Under the pieces are notes generated by a model. That model was not told the origin of the DNA. It saw only the letters and a program-made list of their open reading frames with translations, and made no database searches. The position numbers and the translations under genes are program-made. Below are positions 43,293 to 54,097 of a DNA stretch of 64,000 nt, piece after piece. The stretch's first letter is position 1; the number at the start of each line of letters is the position of its first letter. Source of the stretch: Phoma sp. XZ068 (taxonomy: Eukaryota > Ascomycota > Dothideomycetes > Pleosporales > Didymellaceae); assembly GCA_004835665.1 (NCBI GenBank), contig RBKR01000019.1:744001-808000 (forward strand), written 5' to 3'.

Positions 43293-43441
43293 GTGATTGG
43301 CCGTTGCATTCGCTAGTTCTTGAACTATGCATCAGTTCCTAGCATGTGAGTGATAGAACGCAGGTCTTCTAAACACTCACACTTGTGGTAAACACCTTCT
43401 GCGTTGAAAGCTTGTGATACACACAGCTCAACAGACTCCTA

Positions 43442-44897
43442 CTATACTCTGCCCACCTTCGGCCCCAGGCCAAACCAGTCCGGTTCCCGATCATGCACCC
43501 AAAGACCATGCTTTAGCAACATCCCAGTCCAGCCTTCCATACTCGCACCAACCGCAAAAACCGTCCACGCGAACCCAACGATGCGCCAGACACTTGAATC
43601 TCTGAACCCCAGTCGCTTCCCAAACTCAATCAGATGGTCCTCGACAAGGATGATAGCCGCCTGGCAAACAAACACTTTAATCGCCCCATCGTCGTTAAAC
43701 GACCCATGGTACAACATCGACGCGCCGCCGTGGACAAGCCCAGAAATACCGAATCCAACAAAAAGCTGTACGTACTTGGACGCAAACGAGCCTTTACGCA
43801 GATGCAGCACATCCCTGACGAGTAGAGTACCAGGCGTAGAGCATATCCTCCGGCACTGCTGATGCCATACATTTCTATCTCGTTAGGGTCCTCGTTTAAT
43901 TATTCTAGAGATGGTTCAAGGGGACTTACGACCACGCTTTCCGAACGCTGTATAGTTCCCACACATCGCCGAATGCACTTGGACATTCACTTGGTTTGGC
44001 CAGGCCCAGCGCGACACTCACGATCCCGGTGATGAGGTTGTAGAGTTCCAGCGATACGCATGTGAGGCCGATATGCACCCATGAGAACCAGAAGCGGTGC
44101 CAGAACGGGTAGGTTGCATAGCTGTGCACCGGCTTGGTGGAGGCGATGTCTACCCAGCTGCCGTGCGGTGATGAGGCGGTGTATGAATCAACGGCGTCTT
44201 TGGCGAGGTAGAAGAGGACTGCGCGGAGAGATTTGCGGAGGAGGAAACGCCTGTGAGGTCAGTTGAGTTGTTCTTGCAGGCTGGGGGGCAGTGTAGGGAC
44301 TTAAACTTACCACCAGGGATAATCATCGTCGACCTCGACGGGAACGTTCTTGACCTCACACGACCATCCGGTATACCTGTTTGTGCAAGCGAGACGAATC
44401 GCCCACCAGAGTCTCGTTCCAAACCCCTTCGGTGCAAGCCTCGTTACCTTCTGCTCACCCACAACCGCATTGCCCTTCGCAGATCCATTCGTCTTCAAAA
44501 CACCGCTACTCTTCACAACACCCCCATCATCATCCGGAAACCCATCCTTTCCACTCTTCTTGTTCTCCGCCACCTTCCCCTTGCCACTAACTTTCGCACT
44601 CCCACTTCGCCTCCCCAACTTAACCCACCCCTCCCGATCCGGACTTTTCAAAAGAATCCAATCCACATACGTCGCGGCCAAACTCATAACACCACAATTA
44701 ACCGCATAATGAAGGCCCCACGCGCCCGTATACTCTCTATACAGCGACTGCGCAGCCAGCAGCGTCCAAGCCGGCAGACTGAAGCCGAGTTGAATAATGC
44801 GGTGGTCAGGTCCTATGGTGAGAGCGAGGATGTTGATTGCCAGGAGGAGGGGGAGCTGTAAGGCGTCGAAAAGGGGAGGCAGTTGGAGGGAGGGCAT
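43442..44897 (-). CDS. Wax-synthase-like membrane acyltransferase (MBOAT_2)
   Basis: Three exons (44897-44311, 44250-43930, 43874-43442) give 446 residues with about seven or eight hydrophobic segments. Near the middle the protein reads FGDVWELYSVRKAWSNVWHQ across an exon junction, the FWxxxWHQ-type signature, and then GFGISGLVHGGASMLYHG with the probable catalytic His. It belongs with fungal wax-synthase-like acyltransferases, which acylate alcohols of lipids or secondary metabolites in the ER membrane. A Ser/Lys/Gly-rich loop (residues about 95-140) is inserted before the core. No obvious metabolite cluster surrounds it; the acceptor is unknown. Confidence 0.83.
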
Positions 44898-45451
44898 CGT
44901 AACGCCGTTTTGGATGAAGAGATGTCGATGAAGGGAACGGCGGGGGGGTTCAATTGATGGAAGGTAGTGATGGCTGGTGCTACTTGTAGTACGATTTTGA
45001 TATTATGGGGGTAATGCTTCTAGTGTAGTGCACCTTGGGTAATCCCTGGGTTGGACCCACTCTTCATACTATGCTGCGGCCGTGCGAGGATAGCCAATTA
45101 GAGGACTGGGAGTACGTTAGTGCGCCGAGTTTGGGTATGGGATGTTTTGCTTGAGTCGAAAAAAGTCATTGCATCGGGTTTGTAAGGGGAAGTCGTCGTT
45201 ATCAGTCGTACATAGCCTAATCTGATTGGTCGATAATTTTTAATGTGTAGGAGCCTCACTAGTCCTTGTTTGGGATGATAACACTATGGCTGTCAGCATG
45301 CTGCAGGATCTCAACTTGAATTCATGTCCATGTGTGAAGACCGCGGCTTGGCATATCATTGCCATTGTTGCTGGCGAATCGAACTCATGACTCGCTCGCA
45401 CATATGCAATACTCCCATCTAAATCTGTCGTAATTATGGATTCATACGCGT
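44898..45451. other. Intergenic region, nothing recognised
   Basis: About 0.55 kb between the acyltransferase start and the CHS5 stop. It presumably contains the acyltransferase promoter and CHS5 3' UTR. The short minus frame at 45240-45455 is not supported. Confidence 0.4.
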
Positions 45452-45870
45452 TCACAACGCCACCTCCTGAAAGCTCCCCCCATCGTCGCCGTCCTCGTCA
45501 TCTTCTACCGTAGGCTTCGGTCTGCTCGGTAGTCCCGCCTCGACCTCCTTCCCATTACCGGCCGCGGGCTCCTCATCTTCTGAATCTTCCTCTTCCTCAT
45601 CGGCCTTTCCCGGCTGTGGCTTCAGATCCTCAGGCTTGGCCTTTTGCTCGTCTTGTTCTGAGTGGGTCTTTGGTTCTGCTGCTGGTGACACGCTTCGGTC
45701 ACTTGCACTTGCGTCGTCTTTGGGCGGTGGAGGGGGTGGCGCTGCACTGTCTGCTTCGCGTTCTCGTGTTGGTCGCTCGGGGGTGGGTGGTGTGACTTCT
45801 GTGCGCGGGCTTTGAATTGGACTCCTGACCTGTGGCGGTTGCGGCTGTGCTTGTTGGGGTTGTGGTGGTG

Positions 45871-45901
<31 letters not shown>

Positions 45902-46791
45902 CTGAGGTGCTGGTGCTCCTTGGCCGACTGTTCGTAAGCGTGGATCGGCGTTGAGGTAGTAGCCCCTGACACCGACGATCCTGCCGTCCCTCTCGCAGCC
46001 AATGACCCAGTCTGGCACCACAACGGGAATATTGTTCTCGACTGCCTTCTCCCACGCCTGTCCTCGCCCCTCAGTGCAGACAAAGTGTGTCGTATCGATG
46101 CGGACTGTGTCGGCGATCTTGGCGCCAATCCTCTCTACTGAGCGCTGCAGCGACTCGCGGAGAGCTGAAGGCATGTGGCCGGGTGTGATTGTGATTCCAG
46201 ACAGATCTGTCATCTTGTGTGTTTGAACCGTGAGCTTCTCGCTGCTAAAGGTGCCCGCGCTCGTCTTGAGCACCAGGTGGAAGACGTATTCGGTGTCGAC
46301 GCCCAGGCCACTGAGCTTCGTGCTGTGGACCTCCTTGGGGTTGGGGATGGTGCCGGCCTTGTTGCCGTTGCGGTAGAGGGTCAGGCTGCGCAGCTCGGCG
46401 GTAGCGACGTCTATGGGGTCCCATTCGAGCACGACTGAGGTCTGGGTGGCATTGCGACAACGGAGAACGGGGGCCGAGGGCGTGCTCTGGCCGAAGGTGC
46501 GGAAGATGTCAGACTGCAGCTCGTAGAAGGCAGTCGCGGCGTCGGTCTCGGCCTTGATGTTGCGCGCTACGTCAATGTCGACGATGCTACCCGACGAAAT
46601 GTCCGGCGGCAGGAGAATGGAGGGGAACTCGATCTGCGCCGGGGTCAGCAGCTGTACGCGTGAATGGCAGGGATGCGCCTGCGCAGTGGTCGGCTGCTGC
46701 GAGGCATTGGGATGCGTACGAGGCGCTTGTCTTCGGTCAGGAGCACGGCGACACCGGCGTCGACCTTGCCGACAGTCAAAGAGACGAGCAT
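45452..46791 (-). CDS. CHS5: Exomer subunit Chs5 (FN3-BRCT protein)
   Basis: Two exons (46791-46720, 46633-45452) with an 86-nt intron give 417 residues. The N-terminus MLVSLTVGKVDAGVAVLLTE is the Chs5 dimerisation region. It is followed by a fibronectin type III domain (APVLRCRNATQTSVVLEWDP) and a BRCT domain (RIDTTHFVCTEGRGQ, PVVVPDWVIGCERDGRIVGV). The C-terminal third is disordered: a Gln run, Pro/Gln-rich and then acidic. Exomer binds Arf1 at the trans-Golgi and exports Chs3-type chitin synthase. Domain order and motifs leave little doubt. It is divergent from an F-box-like gene (starts 184 bp apart). Confidence 0.93.
45877..45903 (-). repeat. CAR trinucleotide run (polyGln) in CHS5
   Basis: A run of CAG/CAA codons on the minus strand encodes about eleven Gln within the disordered tail of Chs5. 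Confidence 0.65.
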
Positions 46792-46974
46792 GGCGCGTGT
46801 ATGTGTGGATGGGAGCGTGAAGGTGTTGTGACGACGTAGCGCATGTTGCTCCAGCTGTTGCCCTGCGCCGAGAATCAACCGTGGGGACCACCCATGCTCA
46901 GGCAACCGCGACCCTCACCCTCAGGCAACCGCGGCCCTCATCCTCACCCTCACCACCACCTTCTCCCAGTCAAA

Positions 46975-48469
46975 ATGCCGCGAAGTGCCACGCAACGAGC
47001 TACTCGCCGCTTCAAGAGGCAGCAACGCCCTAAATTTCCATTCACTCAGCTCCCCGTCGAGCTCCAACTCCTGGTACCTACCCATCACCCATGCTAGCTT
47101 TCGCACTGCTGACTCTTGATAGGTTCTATGTAAGTGCGACCTCATCACAGCTACAAAGCTGATCAAGGCGAGTGTCTGGGTCCGAGATTTGTTTATTCGA
47201 TATTCGGAAACTGCCATTCCAGCAATCCTGGCGCAAATGCCCGCTCCTGTGAATGCTTTGTTTCAAGTCTCCTGGGACTTGCACAGCATGCTCAACGACT
47301 CTGATTCTGTTCTGACTGTAGAACTACTGCAAAAGTTCCGTCTGTTCGAATGGCATGCCAACCAACCGATCTCTCGACATTCAACTGGCGACCCACTGGA
47401 GGACCTACGAGTTCTGACAGATTTCTACTTGCAGGTCCACGAGGCTGCTGACCTCTTCGGCCAATGCATGGCTGTTGGAGTAGACATGTTTCTTGACCCT
47501 ACTAGACACATACCGCCAGTCACCCTTTCGGATACAGAACACACCCGAATATCCTCCACCCTATGGATCCTCAAGATCTTTCATCAACTGTACTCAAAAT
47601 GCCACTGGCCTTCTCTGGTGGAAACATTACGCTTCTCCGATGCCTTTGTGATGGATCTGGAATTTTGGCAACTTGACCAAGTTCTGTCCCTCGAAAGGAA
47701 GCTTCAGGTGTGTGAGTATCCCTACGATGATTCGCTCGAGTATGGTGGCTCAATGGACGCCCGTCTCTCGGAACGCCTGATGGAAACGCAGTATGTAACC
47801 AGTCTGATGAAACCGCTGAACAGGCCACGCGGGCCGCTGGGACACATTCATCATGTCTCACATGCTGTAAGCAGACTGCAGTACAGGGCTCAACATGCAG
47901 GGACGCATGCACCCATCAATGTAGGTCACCATTCGAGACCATTGTCAACAACTACACAGACCCAGAATTACGTTTGGGCCTGCAGAGAGTCAGCTCTGCC
48001 CACCGCAGCAGCGCACACCAACAGATATAGGAACCTCTGTCGGCACCTGGGGCTTTCCTTCTTCGACTACAAGCGACTGAGCAACTGGCAAATCACCGAT
48101 GCAAACGAGCTAATTGCTGCATCCAACGAAGCGCACCTAAGAGGCCTATCCTTCGAGCCAGGTAACCCCTCAAAAATACGCTTGTGGGAGCGACTCAGCC
48201 GCAACGAGCGCGCGAAAGAGCGACAAATTACCGAATGGACTCGCTGCGCAGGTCAGCATACATTGGAGGAGTGGTTGTATCAAAAGACTACCGCCTTTCG
48301 GCTCGAAAGAGGTGAAAAGCCCCTGCCGCTGGAGTTTATAACGCCTGGACATGTGTGTAGTACTTGTGGACTGGACGGTCACTGGTCAGGTAGGTGCCGT
48401 CCTTATATGTGGCGTTACACGTCGTCGACCAATGATTACCTGGACGTTAGTAGCGACGACTCGGAGTAG
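46975..48469 (+). CDS. F-box-like protein with C-terminal CCHC zinc knuckle
   Basis: Two exons (46975-47073, 47123-48469) give 481 residues. Just after a basic N-terminus (MPRSATQRATRRFKRQQRPK), the junction reads FTQLPVELQLLVLCKCDLIT, which looks like the first helices of an F-box (LPxELxxxIL). A long helical region without recognised domain follows. At the C-terminus CSTCGLDGHWSGRC fits CX2CX4HX4C, a retroviral-type zinc knuckle, then an acidic tail DVSSDDSE. An F-box would link a target to an SCF ubiquitin ligase; a knuckle would bind RNA, ssDNA or protein. Upstream in-frame ATGs at 46843 and 46897 are possible starts but lie in a repetitive Pro/His leader. Confidence 0.7.
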
Positions 48470-50035
48470 GTATCCTTGGTGTTCTAGGCTATGTTGTGTG
48501 CAAGATAGCTCGTAAGAGAATAGATATTGCCGAGTGGTAGAGGGTAAGGTTGTTGCAGTCATCGCATATTCGACTTTATATCGGAAGGGTCTGACTTTTG
48601 GTACCTAATCATACTTGCTACACTGAACGCAGTCAATCGAGCACTTCGTCGATTCGAGTCAAAATATAACTTTGCTGAACACTTGCTTCTAGAGAGGCTG
48701 TTAAAAGAACATGAGCATAGACATGTCGTCAATTGTTCAAAAAAGTACAAATATACAGGATACATCACCCCGTAAGCAGCGAAGCAGCGACAACGGTAGT
48801 GGCGCAGTATCTGGGGCAAAAAGACAATTTACGCGAGCTCCTCTGTTTAATCAGCAGCATCTCATGCAACCTGCGCCGGAACGCATCGGGTTGCCGAACT
48901 TTGAACGATGGGTCGTAAGGCTGTAGTAGTCATTGCATGTTGGGGTCTCTGTATCAGGTGTACTAGCCTTGCAGTGTATCTTCGCTCCAGTTACACTTCC
49001 TGGAGATGATCATGCCATCTATAGTGGGACTCTAGCTGAACAGTCAATTAAGCACTTTGTAGATGTGCAAACACGTGGGGTACATTGACAACGTTCTAAC
49101 AGAGCCAGAGTCGTGAAAGGACAATGTAATGTATGTTGTGGCGCAGCAAGGAGCCTGTCTCATAGGGAACAGCTGGTTCACTGAGCGCTTCTGGACAACC
49201 CATGTCAGCCGGACCCGGCCCTCACATCTTGGCATGATTTCCGGTCAGGCACTGGATCGAAACCCGCTTGCTGATAGTTCATCGCGGGCGTATCATGGCA
49301 GCCTCTAGTTGGGTGCGCAGACTTCGTGAAAACGATCCTTGCTGACCATTCCTGAAAATGTTGTCATGAGGCAGGGAGGCGTCCCCGGGCTGATGTGGCA
49401 GGCTGCTGCATGGAAAGCCGGCCTCGACGCTTCGTCGCTTCTGCAATCTTTGTGGAAACGATCCTTGCTGACCATTCTTGAAAAGGTTGTCATGAGGCAG
49501 GGAGGCGTCCAAGGGCTGATTGGCAGGTTCTTGCGCCAACAGCCGGCCTCGTTGAATGATTCGGCCCGGGGATGAAGGGAGGCATTTTCCCTGGGCTGTC
49601 GCATGGGGGCGTCCCTGAGTTGGTGCAGGAAGGATTCAGAACAGCGGCTCGTATGCAGAGGGCTTTTGCAGCACTAGGTGGCATACATGAAAAAACACAG
49701 CCCGCACCATCGAAATGACTGGGTTACACGGGCCGATCAAAGCATATAGACCGCCGTTTCCCATGATGAAAGCATTCGAAAAAGTGATTGCTCAAGAAAG
49801 TAGAGCCTCGAGCACAATCTTAAGGTTGGCTTCACATCTTGTTTTCCATGCCACTTTATCGTTGCACTATCCGCCGAGTTGTCCCCTCGTCCAGCAAACC
49901 CGCATCTCTTGTTGCACCGACTGGGCCCAGTGCCTGAACTAGTACGCGCACAACGAATGGGATAATTGATCACGTGACCTTAACACCCGAACGTTCAGCT
50001 TCGGCGGGGAAGCTAAAGTCAACCCCTTTTCGGCA
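48470..50035. other. Gene-poor region with a tandem repeat
   Basis: About 1.57 kb without a supported gene. It contains the 126-bp tandem duplication at 49331-49548. A minus frame through the duplication encodes two copies of a 42-residue unit but shows no domain or good start. The last 60 bp precede a small membrane protein gene. Confidence 0.45.
49331..49548. repeat. Tandem duplication, 126-bp period
   Basis: Unit 1 begins at 49331 and unit 2 at 49457; both start AACGATCCTTGCTGACCATT and share CATGAGGCAGGGAGGCGTCC and AGCCGGCCTCG. The copies match closely for the first 75 bp and diverge afterwards. The period is a multiple of three. Confidence 0.75.
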
Positions 50036-50263
50036 ATGGCGTTCCCGCTTGCGCCGCTCATCCTCGTCCTCCCATTCGCTACCCGAATAGCCGCATTCCC
50101 CATCAACCCAACCCTCAAACGGAGGAGTAAAGACAACAACGACGGGTGGTCGACAGAAGCTGTTCTCGCCCTGGTCGCTATCTTTGTCACCATCGTTTTG
50201 TTCTTCTTCAGCCTCGCCGTGCCCGCTTGGAGGAGGCGCACCGTAAACCGTTCGACGTGTTAG
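50036..50263 (+). CDS. Small single-pass membrane protein (paralogue 1)
   Basis: Open frame of 75 residues, intronless. It has a hydrophobic N-terminus (MAFPLAPLILVLPFATRIAA), probably a signal peptide, then a short polar segment with KDNNDGWSTEAVLA, a single membrane segment (VAIFVTIVLFFFSLAVPAW) and a basic tail RRRTVNRSTC. The same architecture and a matching NND-GW-E block occur in the gene at 51181. I recognise no family with known function. The related neighbour raises confidence that it is a real gene. Confidence 0.6.
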   Translation: MAFPLAPLILVLPFATRIAAFPINPTLKRRSKDNNDGWSTEAVLALVAIFVTIVLFFFSLAVPAWRRRTVNRSTC

Positions 50264-51180
50264 TCTGAGATCTCCCATTGAGTCCACAGTCGCTTAATTT
50301 AATAGTTTCCTGGGCCCATTTATGTACTATTCACATCGGACTACCACGACTCCCTGCTGTCAGCGAGCATCAGAAGTGGTACCGAATAAAGCGCTAGTGT
50401 CTTGTGATGTAATAATCGGGAGTACACGGTTTAAGAGCATTGTGTTGCATGAATGAGCTTAGCGTGCGTTTTAGATGCTGGTCGGTTGGTTGGAAAAAGG
50501 TTACACATGGTCTTTATACGCTTACGATACCTAACATATTTCTTTCGCATTCAATGTAAATATACCTTCTTGTCACCAGAGGGCTCTGTTAATGATTTCA
50601 TACTCTGTTTTATATAGTTATAGGGAGAACTACTCGCGGATATCATCTAAATGGAGGTAGCACATATCAACAGGAGTACTTCTTTCTGCGCGACATGACC
50701 TTCGTAACTCGAGGTCTATGTACAGAGCATGAGTATCCAGACTCTTTACACCCTGAACGTAGCGTCCACTGATTCGTCCAAACCATCTCGTCACTGAGTC
50801 CTATTGTTCGCGAACTCAAGCTACGATACCTACATGTATCTCTACGATCATTTTGTTGTGCACGAAACTTGTGTTCTGTACCCTGCTCTTGTGTGCCGCG
50901 CTAGTGTCAAATGAGTTAGTTTTTGGCTCCGGAAGTGGGTAACGCGTGTCAAAAGGCTTCAACACTGTAAACCATTTTGCACTGCACGTTGCACGGCCAC
51001 GGCGTTCATTATGGAGATATCTATGGAATATGCCACGGCCTCAGTTGTAGTTTCCAAAAAGTGTATCAACGGAGCTCTTTCGATAAAGACCAGCCACGAC
51101 CAGCCCGCAAGCACAACGAAGACATCGGAACCGAAGGCCCAATTCAAGAACCCTGCATATGTATGCTTTGATCAACCAGC
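50264..51180. other. Intergenic region between the two small membrane protein genes
   Basis: About 0.9 kb, AT-rich in the first half. No gene is seen; short frames at 50959-51208 on both strands are chance-like. It probably holds the 3' UTR of the first and promoter of the second small gene. Confidence 0.4.
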
Positions 51181-51541
51181 ATGGCGGTACCACTTGGTTC
51201 TTTTCTGATCCTAGCGTTCGCGGCCAACGCCAGCGCGCAACCAATCCTCATTCGCCAACTCGAGAATCGAAACAACGACGACGGTTGGACCAAAGAAAAC
51301 ATCATGACTCTGGTCTTTGGCCTTGTCACTCTTCTCGGCGTTGTTGTCGATATCTACGAAACTTGTTGGGCTCGTCGTGGTCGTCTTCGACATCCCTCAG
51401 CACGTAGGCACGTTTCTTTACGGCTCCAATGTAAGACATCCTGCACTGATCTACCACATATACCTTTGCTGACTATGGGTAGATTGCCGGAATTCTAGGC
51501 GCTCGTTTCGTGGACGCAGACCTCGGCAACGGAAGCACTAG
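51181..51541 (+). CDS. Small single-pass membrane protein (paralogue 2)
   Basis: Exon 1 (51181-51430) and a likely exon 2 (51483-51541) joined across a 52-nt intron (GTAAGA...GCTGACT...GGTAG) give 102 residues; without splicing the frame ends at 51498. The N-terminus MAVPLGSFLILAFAANASAQ looks like a signal peptide. Next come RNNDDGWTKENIMTLVFGLV, a membrane segment and a strongly basic tail (RRGRLRHPSARRHVSLRLQ, then RRSFRGRRPRQRKH). It shares with the gene at 50036 the start MA-PL, the NND-GW-E block and the TM plus basic tail order, so the two are probably old duplicates. Function unknown. Confidence 0.55.
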
Positions 51542-52074
51542 TCGTAGTGAAGCATTGGCGTGCGATAGAGGCGGGATTCTGGGCGGCGTAAAGACGAGCG
51601 CCACATCGCTGTTGAGCTTGTACGCATCCATCGGAGTGCGAATTGCTGGCTCTTGGCACGTAGCATCCATAGTTCCATTGGTAGCCTTAGCGAGGGTTGA
51701 TCATGTATACACTCTACTATCCGTCGCTGCGTTGCGAGAACCATATCGTTGCGAGAAATAGAATATATTTAGACTTTGCAGTTGTAGAAACTGTTCTGGT
51801 GGCACCTTATTCATATTTTGCTGCTGAGTTGACATAATATATACCTTTCCCAATCATCTAACGATCGCTGTTCGAAAGAATACTGCCTTGTCGTCGCCGT
51901 TGTGACTTAGATTACGATAGCCTTTCAAAACTCGGAGTGCCAGATTAAACAGACAATCGCGGCCTTAATCTATGTCTGGTGAATCGAAGAGACAGTACGG
52001 AATCTGCAGGTCTCAATGCATTTGACTGAGCAATGCATGAAAATAATAGATTACCATATAGAATCCTCCCGAAA
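51542..52074. other. Intergenic region, nothing recognised
   Basis: About 0.53 kb, AT-rich around 51760-51900. No gene is supported. It likely contains the 3' ends of the small membrane protein gene and of the acetyltransferase gene. Confidence 0.4.
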
Positions 52075-52704
52075 TCAACTCAGATTATAAGCCTCCAAAC
52101 CCTTTGTCAGCCCTTTACTAAACACCATGGCGACCAGGATACCTTCGTTAGAATACATGCCCTTAACATTCCGTACGCCCCTCTCTTCGAACCCTATCCG
52201 CCCAAGCACTGCTCTCGAGGCTTTGTTCTCCGGATCACAAAACCCAAAGAATTCAGTCTGTCTTTTCTCCTCTTCGAACCATCGCACTAGTGCCGCTGCC
52301 GCTTCAGAGGCGAAACCTTTGCCCTGGAAGGCAGGCACCACATTGTACCCTATATCCGGGGCTCGCGGTGCGTCCTTGAACTTGCGAGAATTCATGGAGA
52401 CGACGCCAACTTTGGTATACGACTTGACCCTCTCAGAAAACGGAATGGAATCTGTTTCTGCTGTCGTGGAGCTAGTGGGTGGCTTTAAGCTGACAAGGTA
52501 GCGGCCATAGCCCGAAGTCCAGATGTCGTCGAACGCATCGATCTTTTTGCGTGCGGCCTCCCGGTCTGGTAGTGCGGAATTGCGGGCACGATTCGACTCA
52601 GTGTCGTACAGGGTTACTAGAAAGTCGCAATGAGAGTCTTGTGAGGAATCAAGATGTGAGATAACGAGACGTGGGGTGTCGATGTGAAACTCCGTGGTGA
52701 CCAT
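52075..52704 (-). CDS. GNAT-family N-acetyltransferase
   Basis: Single-exon gene, 209 residues. It begins FHIDTPRLVISHLDSSQ, the start of the RimJ/RimL-like acetyltransferase branch (Acetyltransf_3). The acetyl-CoA pyrophosphate loop is PAFQGKGFASEAAAALVRWF (Q/R-x-x-G-x-G/A type). It is followed by GFCDPENKASRAVLGRIGFE, the NxxSxxvlxKlGF-type motif of the family. These enzymes acetylate protein N-termini, small amines or antibiotics; fungal members of this branch rarely have a known substrate. No targeting signal. Confidence 0.88.
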   Translation of the reverse strand: MVTTEFHIDTPRLVISHLDSSQDSHCDFLVTLYDTESNRARNSALPDREAARKKIDAFDDIWTSGYGRYLVSLKPPTSSTTAETDSIPFSERVKSYTKVGVVSMNSRKFKDAPRAPDIGYNVVPAFQGKGFASEAAAALVRWFEEEKRQTEFFGFCDPENKASRAVLGRIGFEERGVRNVKGMYSNEGILVAMVFSKGLTKGLEAYNLS

Positions 52705-53279
52705 TTTTTCGAGGTGATGAATGAGGGTTCACGATGCAGCTTGAGACAAAATGAAGGATTCGTGCGGAAGGTGTTTTGGGATTCTGAGGAGTTAATGACG
52801 AAGACTTGTACCATATTCCCGGTGTTGAAAGGTCGAGGTGCGCTGACTCATCTTTGGACCATCCCCATTCAGGTATAATTAATTCATTGCTGCATGCTAG
52901 TATCAAGTGTAGGAATAGCTAAAGGAAGTATTTTGACTTGTAATAACTTTCTTGTCCTAAGTGGGATACCAAAGACTTGAAAACGTCAGATCCCTCTCAT
53001 TTAGGTGTGGTTCTTGCTACGCAGGGAGGGATAGTAATTCAAAGGAGGCAACATATATCAATAGAGGCGATTGACTAGGCGATGTAATCTCAATAAAAAA
53101 GAGCTCAACGTGCTCGACGGCATTGCAACATCTGAGACATCCCGAGCATGTTACTATACAACGATTGACATTGTGTCACTTCCCAACTGTTGGCGAACCT
53201 TGCCTGCCGTTCGACCATACAAATATTCGAATCTGTTTTCTTCCTCTCTTGACCATAAAATCACAAACAAATAGCGCTC
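52705..53279. other. Divergent intergenic region
   Basis: About 0.58 kb between the acetyltransferase start and the orphan gene at 53280. AT-rich; no feature recognised beyond probable promoters. Confidence 0.4.
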
Positions 53280-53666
53280 ATGGTAAAGTACAGCTACATA
53301 CCCCCAGAGTACAAACCCCCAAACAAAATGTCGTCCACAACATCATGCACCACTCCTTTATCGCAGCAATCTGCTGCGATAACGTGCAAGGAACCGCACA
53401 TTCCATACCGAAATTCCGGGGCTGTTGGTAAGTCCATCTTCGGCCAACCTTGGACATACAAACCACTACCGCCGCTTCCTTTTGAGAAAGCCGACGAGGC
53501 ATTGTCACAGCCGCTATTGTCTAAGTTCCACAAGGACGACTGCGATAGCATGATTACTCAGACTGGCGACGAGGACTATCAGACTGAGACAAAGGAAGAG
53601 GGTAAGCTAACAAAAGCGATAAAGAACTTTTCAAAGAAGTTCACCTCGACTGTACACAAGACATAG
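53280..53666 (+). CDS. Small orphan protein, function unknown
   Basis: Open frame of 128 residues starting MVKYSYIPPEYKPPNKMSST. It is polar, Pro/Ser/Thr-rich in the first half (WTYKPLPPLPFEKAD), acidic in the middle and ends in a short basic amphipathic stretch (KLTKAIKNFSKKFTSTVHKT). There is no signal peptide or membrane segment and no known domain. A downstream in-frame ATG (53328) is an alternative start. Composition is more protein-like than neighbouring chance frames, but support is modest. Confidence 0.45.
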   Translation: MVKYSYIPPEYKPPNKMSSTTSCTTPLSQQSAAITCKEPHIPYRNSGAVGKSIFGQPWTYKPLPPLPFEKADEALSQPLLSKFHKDDCDSMITQTGDEDYQTETKEEGKLTKAIKNFSKKFTSTVHKT

Positions 53667-54097
53667 TGTTTCGCAATCATTAGGTACAGTCAGTCGTTGT
53701 TGTATAGTATAGCACGTGAATAAACCTTTGCCATTTACCATCACGAGCTGTTTCAGTTGACATTTGTTTGCCTGCTCCTTCTCTCCAAAATGCTATAAGT
53801 ATCCCCCGTCTCCCCGAACTCACTAACACACAGTGTGAGCGGGCTCGACGCACTCACGTGCCCACCGCTAACCTTCAATTTCGCACAGTGCAATTCACTT
53901 CATCACTCTGTCACCCACGTGCGCATTGTGAATGGACAGTGTTGAAGCTCACTGTACACCACTGTGGGGAAGTCAATGTTATATACACGAAATGTTCACC
54001 GTACCTTTATATAATCTCCCCCTAGGCTCCTCCACTGCCTCCTTCAACGCCTCCTTCAACCAGGGCTTTGACGTACAACACTGCACGTCCCAACAAC
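53667..54097. other. Intergenic region, nothing recognised
   Basis: About 0.43 kb between two small orphan genes. It ends in a C/T-rich leader directly before the ATG at 54098, typical of fungal transcription starts. Confidence 0.4.

Noticed and set aside
48558..49060. Two similar segments, CTGAACGCAGTCAATCGAGCAC (48623) and CTGAACAGTCAATTAAGCAC (49036), as a diverged repeat.
   Set aside because: The similarity is limited to about 25 bp and the flanks have inconsistent spacing, so a repeat element cannot be supported by eye.
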